Below are positions 1 through 4,389 of a stretch of DNA of 5,890 nucleotides, piece by piece; position 1 is the first letter of the stretch, and every line of letters starts with the position of its first letter. The notes beneath the pieces are model-generated. The model was not told the DNA's origin and made no database searches. It saw only the letters and a list, made by a program, of their open reading frames with translations. The translations under genes were made by a program, and so were the position numbers. The stretch is from an uncultured Ruminococcus sp. Its GTDB lineage: Bacteria; Bacillota; Clostridia; Oscillospirales; Ruminococcaceae. Where the stretch lies: the NCBI GenBank assembly GCA_947177345.1, contig CAMWUB010000106.1, forward strand, positions 1 through 5,890. The letters are read 5' to 3'.

Positions 1-179
1 ACATAAACAGAATTTTCAGAATTTACGGCATTTGCACAGCATATATGCTGTTTCGGGATTACAAGAGTGTGTACCGGTGCTATCGGTGCAATATCCCTGA
101 ACGCAAACACAAACTCATCTTCATATACTTTCGTGGACGGTATTTCACCGTTTATTATCTTACAGAATAAACAATCCAT
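1..179 (-). CDS. HIT-family (histidine triad) nucleotide-binding protein, N-terminal part
   Basis: Only the first 59 codons are inside the window; the gene continues past base 1. The protein begins MDCLFCKIINGEIPS and later contains the segment APVHTLVIPKQHI, both typical of HIT hydrolases of the HINT branch, which split AMP or other groups from nucleoside phosphoramidates and related purine nucleotides in the cytoplasm. Cys3 and Cys6 form the CxxC found in zinc-binding HIT proteins. The catalytic HxHxH triad lies beyond the edge and was not seen. The start is set by an AGAGGAG ribosome site (188-194, minus) 8 bases upstream of the ATG. The gene lies 58 bp behind alaS on the same strand, so co-transcription is likely, with a hairpin between them. 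This family is usually about 110-140 residues. The family call is firm; the exact substrate is unknown. Confidence 0.9.
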   Translation of the reverse strand, partial: MDCLFCKIINGEIPSTKVYEDEFVFAFRDIAPIAPVHTLVIPKQHICCANAVNSENSVY

Positions 180-202
180 TTTCTTCGCTCCTCTGGATTA
201 TA

Positions 203-230
203 TCCGGCGCGGAAAAATTTCCGCACCGGA
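203..230 (-). other. Intercistronic hairpin between alaS and the HIT gene
   Basis: On the minus-strand RNA, bases 230-218 and 215-203 pair as a 13-bp stem (TCCGGTGCGGAAA with TTTCCGCGCCGGA) closed by a 2-base loop. The only non-Watson-Crick pair is one G-U; on the plus strand the same position would be a C-A mismatch, so the structure favours the minus transcript. It begins 7 bases after the alaS stop and ends 8 bases before the HIT ribosome site. The bases after the stem on the minus strand (TATAATCC) are not a U-tract, so it is a poor intrinsic terminator. More likely roles are partial termination, RNA processing, or 3'-end protection of the alaS message. This is inference from base pairing only. 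Confidence 0.6.
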
Positions 231-237
231 AAATATT

Positions 238-2880
238 TTACTTTATTAAATTACCTGCTATATTTATAAACTCGTCCATAGCGGAATCAAGTTTTGATAT
301 ATCGCCGATACCTGCCATAGCTGTTTCGGATTTTCCGCCACCTTTACCGCCGGTCAGTGCGGATATTTCACGGACTATCTTTCCGGCATTTGCACCCTTT
401 GCGACGGCTTCCTTAGTACATACGCAATAGAGAGTGCCTTTTTCATTGACTATTCCGGCGAAAAGTGCTATAACAGCTTCCTGCTTGTCCTTGATGCTGT
501 CGCCGAGCTTTCGGAGTTCGTCCGGTGCAGAACCTGCCATTTTTGCAGAAACAAGTTTAACACCGTTTATTACCTGTGCATTATCGAAAACAGAAGAAAC
601 TTTAGCATTAGCTATCTGCTGGCTGAGACTTTCAAGAGTTCTGTCCTTTTCCTTTAATTCCGCATATACAGACGCACATTTTTCCGGAAGTTCATTGACA
701 TTCGCAAGTTTAAGAGCCTTTGCGGACTTTAAAATAGTATTCTTATAACTGTTAAGCAATTCAAGTACACCCTGACCGGTTACAGCCTCAATGCGTCGTA
801 CGCCGGCGGAGACAGAACCCTCAGAAACTATCTTGAATGCACCTATTTCATTTGCATTCGATACATGAGTACCACCGCAGAACTCTACAGAATCTCCGGC
901 GGTTACTACTCTTACGACATCGCCGTACTTCTCACCGAATAATGCCATAGCTCCTAATTTTCTTGCTTCCTCGATAGGCATTTCACGTGTGACTACTTCT
1001 ACCGCCTTGACTATATATTCATTTACGAGTTCTTCAACTTCTGTAATTTCTTCGTCGGTCATCGCACTGAAATGATTGAAGTCAAATCGACAAGCTTTGT
1101 CATTTACAAGCTGTCCTGCCTGATGTACGTGTTCGCCAAGTACTTTCTGTAAGGACTTCTGGAGCAGGTGTGCAGATGTATGATTTGCCATAGTGGCACG
1201 TCTTTTGTGTTCGTCAATATATGCATCTACAGTATCGCCCTTTGAAAGATTTCCGCTATCCATGTATGCGACGTGTAAGAAATGTCCCTCTGATTTTATC
1301 GTATCATTTACGCAAGCTGTACTATCTGTATCGTAATTCACAATAAAACCGCTGTCGCCGGATTGTCCACCGCTTTCCGCATAGAACGGTGTTTTATCGA
1401 AAACGATTACAACATTATCGCCTTCAACTGCCGTATCAACTTCCTGACCGTCCTTGTAAATAGCGAGTATCTTTACTCCCTGCTCCCAGAAATTTGTATA
1501 TCCGGTAAATACTGTAGCCGGTACGTCAACTTTTATACTGTTATCAGCCCATGATGAACCCGCTTTTGCGAGGTGGTCTGCTTTAGCGGTTTCACGCTGT
1601 AACTTCGCAAGTTCGCTGAAACGTTCCGTATCTACTGTAAGTCCCTTTTCCTCACATATTTCAATTGTCAGGTCTATCGGGAAGCCGTAAGTATCTGAAA
1701 GTTTAAAAGCGTCGTCACCGGAAAGAATGGTCTTGTTTTCGGCAGTGAGTTTTTCCGTAAACTGTGCGAGAAGTTCAGAACCTTTGTCAACAGTTTTTGC
1801 GAATGCCTCTTCTTCCACGCCGATAATCTTTTTAATGTAGTCTCTTTTTTCGGCGAGTTCCGGATATGCTCCGGCATTTTCGTTTATTACTGTATCGGCA
1901 ACTTCGCACAGGAACGGCTTGTTTATACCTAAAAGTCTTCCGTGACGTGAAGCACGTCTGAGAAGTCTGCGGAGTACGTAACCTCTGCCCTCGTTGGACG
2001 GCATTATACCATCGCCTACCATGAAAGTAGTACTTCTGATATGGTCAGTAATTACACGTAATGATACGTCAGTTTTCGGATTCGTCTTGTACTGTACACC
2101 GGCAATATCTGAAACGTGTTTCATTATATTCTGTACGGTATCTACTTCAAAAATATTGTCGACGGTCTGCATTACACAGGCGAGTCTTTCGAGACCCATA
2201 CCGGTATCAATGTTCTTGCTTTTCATTTCGGCGTAATTGCCATTGCCGTCGCTGTCGAATTGACTGAATACAAGATTCCATATTTCAATGATGTTATCCT
2301 TATCGCCCTCAGCCTCGAAACCTGCTCTGTCAAGTTTTCTGTTTTCTCCGACACGGTCAAAATGAATTTCCGAACAAGGTCCGCAAGGTCCTGAACCGTG
2401 TTCCCAGAAGTTATCCTTTTTGCCGAGACGGATTATTCTGTCATGAGGTATGCCTATTTTATTTTCCCATATCTGTTCTGCCTCGTCGTCGCTCTCTAAA
2501 ATGGTAATCCAAAGTCTGCCAGCCGGAATTTCAAGGGTTTCAGTAAGAAATTCCCATGCCCATTCGATAGCCTCGTTCTTGAAGTAGTCACCGAATGAAA
2601 AGTTACCAAGCATTTCAAAGTAAGTGCCGTGACGTGCAGTTTTTCCGACACTCTCAATATCGGGAGTTCTTATGCACTTCTGACAGGTGGTAACTCTCTT
2701 GTTAGGCGGTGTGGCTTGTCCGAGGAAGTATTTTTTAAGAGGTGCCATACCGGAATTTATAAGAAGTAAACTCTTGTCGCCCTGCGGTACGAGTGAGGCA
2801 CTTGACATTCTTGTATGGCTTTTTTCCTCGAAAAATGAAAGATATTTTTCACGAAGGTCATTAAGACCAGTCCATTTCAT
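238..2880 (-). CDS. alaS: Alanyl-tRNA synthetase
   Basis: 880 residues, the usual full length for bacterial AlaRS. The enzyme charges tRNA-Ala with alanine using ATP in the cytoplasm and clears mischarged Ser/Gly-tRNA. The class II catalytic core fills roughly residues 1-240, with the motif 2 region RHGTYFEMLGNFSFGDYFK (83-101), GPCGPCSE (164-171) and motif 3 DTGMGLERL (225-233). A helical tRNA-recognition region follows to about 460. The editing domain shows zinc ligands HTSAH (His567, His571) and CGGTH (Cys668, His672). The C-terminal DHHA1/C-Ala domain (about 740-880) includes the glycine-rich GGKGGGKSETAMAGI at 844-858. All key residues are present. The start is supported by AAAGGAGA (2888-2895, minus) 7 bases upstream, and a consensus sigma-A promoter lies about 40 bases upstream. 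The predicted leader is only about 33 nt, so no T-box is possible from this promoter. The HIT gene follows downstream. Confidence 0.98.
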   Translation of the reverse strand: MKWTGLNDLREKYLSFFEEKSHTRMSSASLVPQGDKSLLLINSGMAPLKKYFLGQATPPNKRVTTCQKCIRTPDIESVGKTARHGTYFEMLGNFSFGDYFKNEAIEWAWEFLTETLEIPAGRLWITILESDDEAEQIWENKIGIPHDRIIRLGKKDNFWEHGSGPCGPCSEIHFDRVGENRKLDRAGFEAEGDKDNIIEIWNLVFSQFDSDGNGNYAEMKSKNIDTGMGLERLACVMQTVDNIFEVDTVQNIMKHVSDIAGVQYKTNPKTDVSLRVITDHIRSTTFMVGDGIMPSNEGRGYVLRRLLRRASRHGRLLGINKPFLCEVADTVINENAGAYPELAEKRDYIKKIIGVEEEAFAKTVDKGSELLAQFTEKLTAENKTILSGDDAFKLSDTYGFPIDLTIEICEEKGLTVDTERFSELAKLQRETAKADHLAKAGSSWADNSIKVDVPATVFTGYTNFWEQGVKILAIYKDGQEVDTAVEGDNVVIVFDKTPFYAESGGQSGDSGFIVNYDTDSTACVNDTIKSEGHFLHVAYMDSGNLSKGDTVDAYIDEHKRRATMANHTSAHLLQKSLQKVLGEHVHQAGQLVNDKACRFDFNHFSAMTDEEITEVEELVNEYIVKAVEVVTREMPIEEARKLGAMALFGEKYGDVVRVVTAGDSVEFCGGTHVSNANEIGAFKIVSEGSVSAGVRRIEAVTGQGVLELLNSYKNTILKSAKALKLANVNELPEKCASVYAELKEKDRTLESLSQQIANAKVSSVFDNAQVINGVKLVSAKMAGSAPDELRKLGDSIKDKQEAVIALFAGIVNEKGTLYCVCTKEAVAKGANAGKIVREISALTGGKGGGKSETAMAGIGDISKLDSAMDEFINIAGNLIK

Positions 2881-2919
2881 AAATTTCTCTCCTTTATTAA
2901 TTTTAACATTGACAAATAT

Positions 2920-2948
2920 ATTATAGTATTATTTTCGGTAAATGTCAA
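2920..2948 (-). promoter_or_regulatory. Sigma-A promoter of alaS
   Basis: Reading the minus strand, TTGACA (2948-2943) is followed by a 17-bp spacer and TATAAT (2925-2920). Both hexamers match the consensus exactly. Transcription should begin near 2912-2914, giving a leader of about 33 nt that holds only the alaS ribosome site. AT-rich sequence upstream of the -35 could act as an UP element. Such a perfect promoter suggests strong, largely constitutive expression. Confidence 0.9.
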
Positions 2949-2986
2949 CGATTTTGAAATATTTTCCGGAATTTTTAAAAAATCTC

Positions 2987-3015
2987 TTGACATTCTGAAA
3001 TTTTTATGATATGAT
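2987..3015 (+). promoter_or_regulatory. Sigma-A promoter of the SPFH operon
   Basis: TTGACA (2987-2992), a 17-bp spacer and TATGAT (3010-3015) give a near-consensus sigma-A promoter pointing right. An A/T-tract (about 2972-2982) directly upstream resembles an UP element. Transcription should begin near 3021-3023. This leaves about 25 nt of leader before the ATG at 3047, and rules out an in-frame ATG at 3011 that lies inside the -10 box. Confidence 0.88.
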
Positions 3016-3016
3016 A

Positions 3017-3026
3017 TTGATATCAA
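3017..3026. promoter_or_regulatory. Perfect 10-bp palindrome at the SPFH operon transcription start (candidate operator)
   Basis: TTGATATCAA is a perfect palindrome 1 bp after the -10 box, covering the predicted +1. Three GATAT words (3008-3012, 3013-3017, 3019-3023) cluster across the -10 and the palindrome. A repressor bound here would block open-complex formation or promoter clearance. The operon itself encodes an Arc-like ribbon-helix-helix protein, a class that binds short repeated half-sites, so autoregulation is a reasonable guess. No binding data exist in the sequence, and short AT-rich palindromes also arise by chance. Confidence 0.4.
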
Positions 3027-3031
3027 CTATG

Positions 3032-3037
3032 AAAGGA
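3032..3037 (+). promoter_or_regulatory. Ribosome binding site that fixes the SPFH protein start
   Basis: AAAGGA ends 9 bases before the ATG at 3047. The two other in-frame ATGs upstream are unsuitable: 3011 is within the promoter -10 hexamer, and 3029 is only 6-8 nt from the predicted transcription start, leaving no room for a ribosome site. Confidence 0.8.
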
Positions 3038-3046
3038 AAATTTATA

Positions 3047-4042
3047 ATGAAAGAAAAAATTTTATCCAAAAGGCAAAATGGTATGCCGATGATGTTATTA
3101 TGGGGTCTGCTGTACATATTAGCAATAGTCTTCGTAATAACCGGCGGTGTATCGGATAAAAGTCTTTTAGTGGGAGCAGGTACAATATGGCTGTGTCTCG
3201 GCTGGTATCCGTTCAAGGGGCTTATAGTCCTCAAACCTCAGGAAGCACTTGTCTTAACTCTTTTCGGTAAGTATCACGGTACACTCAAAGGCGACGGCTT
3301 CTACTGGGTCAATCCGTTCTGTTCAGCAGTAAATCCGGCATCACATACACACCTCAGACAGAGCGAAGACGTTGGTGAAAGTTCAGTACTTAGCGTGCAG
3401 GGCGTAAGGACTAATACAACTCCCCCGACTAAAAAAATCTCCCTCAAAATCATGACCTTAAATAATAACCGGCAGAAAATCAATGACTATCTCGGTAATC
3501 CTGTAGAAATCGGTATCGCTGTAACGTGGACAGTAAAAGATACCGCAAAAGCTGTATTCAACGTCGACAATTACAAGGAATACCTCTCACTTCAGTGTGA
3601 TACCGCTTTAAGAAATATAGTCCGTTTGTACCCTTACGACGTCGCTAAAAACGTCGATACTACCGGCGACGGTATCGCAGACGAGGGCAGTTTAAGAGGT
3701 TCAAGCGAGATAGTAGCAATGAGAATAAGAGACGAGATTCAGCAGAAAGTTGAAAATGCTGGTCTTGAAATAGTCGAGGCGAGAATTACTTATCTTGCAT
3801 ACGCTCCGGAAATAGCCGTCGTAATGCTTCAGAGACAACAGGCTTCCGCCATTATCGACGCAAGAAAAATGATTGTTGATGGTGCTGTTGATATGGTTGA
3901 AATGGCTATAGAACGCCTCAACGCAAGCGGTATGGTTGATTTGGACGAAGAGCGTAAAGCCTCTATGGTATCTAATCTGCTTGTAGTTCTGTGCGGTAAC
4001 CACGATGCCCAGCCCGTTGTAAATTCGGGTAGTCTGTACTGA
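3047..4042 (+). CDS. SPFH/band-7 domain membrane protein (stomatin/flotillin superfamily)
   Basis: 331 residues from the ATG chosen by ribosome site and promoter position. A lysine/arginine-rich N-terminus (KEKILSKRQ) precedes two hydrophobic segments, about 13-33 and 39-55. By the positive-inside rule these form a membrane hairpin with the rest of the protein in the cytoplasm. The SPFH fold starts at VLKPQEALVLTLFGKYHGT (61-79) with the typical G-x-G-F-Y-W-V-N-P (82-90), and continues through GNPVEIGIAVTWTV (150-163) and LAYAPEIAVVMLQRQQASA (250-268). The helical tail ends with SNLLVVLCGNHDAQPVVNSG (309-328), which I recall as conserved in this subgroup. SPFH proteins oligomerise into membrane rings or scaffolds; the job of this subgroup is not known to me. 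An insert at 204-213 (D-T-T-G-D-G-I-A-D-E) resembles a calcium-binding loop. The RHH gene begins 1 base after the stop codon, which implies functional linkage. Confidence 0.92.
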   Translation: MKEKILSKRQNGMPMMLLWGLLYILAIVFVITGGVSDKSLLVGAGTIWLCLGWYPFKGLIVLKPQEALVLTLFGKYHGTLKGDGFYWVNPFCSAVNPASHTHLRQSEDVGESSVLSVQGVRTNTTPPTKKISLKIMTLNNNRQKINDYLGNPVEIGIAVTWTVKDTAKAVFNVDNYKEYLSLQCDTALRNIVRLYPYDVAKNVDTTGDGIADEGSLRGSSEIVAMRIRDEIQQKVENAGLEIVEARITYLAYAPEIAVVMLQRQQASAIIDARKMIVDGAVDMVEMAIERLNASGMVDLDEERKASMVSNLLVVLCGNHDAQPVVNSGSLY

Positions 4043-4043
4043 T

Positions 4044-4253
4044 ATGGCTCAGAAAAAACAAATTCCGCTCCGGATATCCGAAAAGCTGTACAAGGATATT
4101 TACAGGTGGGCGGAAGATGATTTCCGTTCCGTGAATGGTCAGATAGAATATCTGCTCACAGAATGCGTTAAACAGCGTAAGAAAAACGGCAAATACGTTT
4201 CCGACGATATAGACGCTCCGCCGGACTTCGATATTGAAGACTTCGACAATTAA
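4044..4253 (+). CDS. Arc-like ribbon-helix-helix protein
   Basis: 69 residues. The predicted order is a basic N-terminus and beta strand (KKQIPLRIS, 4-12), helix A (EKLYKDIYRWAEDD, 13-26), then the turn and helix B (RSVNGQIEYLLTECVKQRKK, 28-47). RSVN-x-x-I matches the equivalent RSVNSEI of phage P22 Arc repressor, so a dimeric DNA-binding fold is expected. The C-terminal tail (53-69) has 8 Asp/Glu among 17 residues and looks disordered. The start codon follows the SPFH stop by one base and has no good ribosome site of its own, so it is probably translated by coupling or re-initiation after the SPFH reading frame. Possible roles are autorepressor of the operon, or a partner of the SPFH protein; neither is proven. 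The RHH call is fairly firm, the function unknown. Confidence 0.88.
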   Translation: MAQKKQIPLRISEKLYKDIYRWAEDDFRSVNGQIEYLLTECVKQRKKNGKYVSDDIDAPPDFDIEDFDN

Positions 4254-4267
4254 AGGTGGTGAACATC

Positions 4268-4354
4268 ATGAAATCAAAAAAGGGACTTTTCAGCATTATA
4301 TCGCTTATAACCGCCACTGTTGTATATACGGTACTTGAATTTATATTCGGCTGA
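4268..4354 (+). CDS. 28-residue single-TM micropeptide in the SPFH operon
   Basis: An ATG with a strong ribosome site (AAAGGTGG, 4252-4259, overlapping the RHH stop codon TAA at 4251-4253) opens a 28-codon frame ending in TGA. The peptide has a basic head (MKSKKG, 1-6) and one continuous hydrophobic stretch (about 7-28, LFSIISLITATVVYTVLE and then FIFG) with a single acidic residue, Glu24. This composition suits a single membrane span with the N-terminus in the cytoplasm. The frame fits exactly between the RHH gene and the terminator that starts 7 bases later, which supports it as the third gene of the operon rather than chance. Possible roles are a small membrane partner of the SPFH protein, a regulator, or a small hydrophobic toxin; I recognise no family. 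Most gene finders would skip it because of its length. Confidence 0.72.
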   Translation: MKSKKGLFSIISLITATVVYTVLEFIFG

Positions 4355-4360
4355 TTGCCT

Positions 4361-4389
4361 ATCCCCTCGGTATCGGGGGGATTTTTTTT
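4361..4389 (+). terminator. Intrinsic terminator of the SPFH operon
   Basis: ATCCCCTCG (4361-4369) pairs with CGGGGGGAT (4374-4382), including one G-U pair, to give a 9-bp stem with a GTAT loop, followed by eight T residues (4382-4389). It lies 6 bases after the micropeptide stop codon. The polarity is rightward only: on the minus strand the stem is preceded by the A-run and not followed by U residues. The T-tract overlaps the stop codon of the convergent PBP gene. Confidence 0.92.

Noticed and set aside
67..249. Plus-strand 60-codon open frame
   Set aside because: It is antisense to the HIT gene start and the intercistronic hairpin; the minus-strand reading gives a recognisable HIT protein with a ribosome site.
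434..748. Plus-strand 104-codon frame inside alaS, and similar shorter frames at 1363-1554 and 1994-2394
   Set aside because: They are antisense to conserved alaS sequence, with no recognisable domain; typical shadow frames.
2909..2948. TTGACA at 2909-2914 as a second rightward -35 box, or as an inverted repeat with 2943-2948
   Set aside because: No -10-like hexamer lies at 16-18 bp from it, and the repeat arms are only 6 bp with a 28-bp gap. The 2943-2948 copy is fully explained as the alaS -35.
3011..3046. A longer SPFH protein starting at the ATG at 3011 or 3029
   Set aside because: 3011 lies inside the promoter -10 hexamer, and 3029 is 6-8 nt from the predicted transcription start without a ribosome site. 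The ATG at 3047 has AAAGGA at proper spacing.
2881..3046. Small RNA or riboswitch in the divergent intergenic region
   Set aside because: The region is only 166 bp and is filled by two promoters, their spacers and ribosome sites; no extended conserved fold is apparent.
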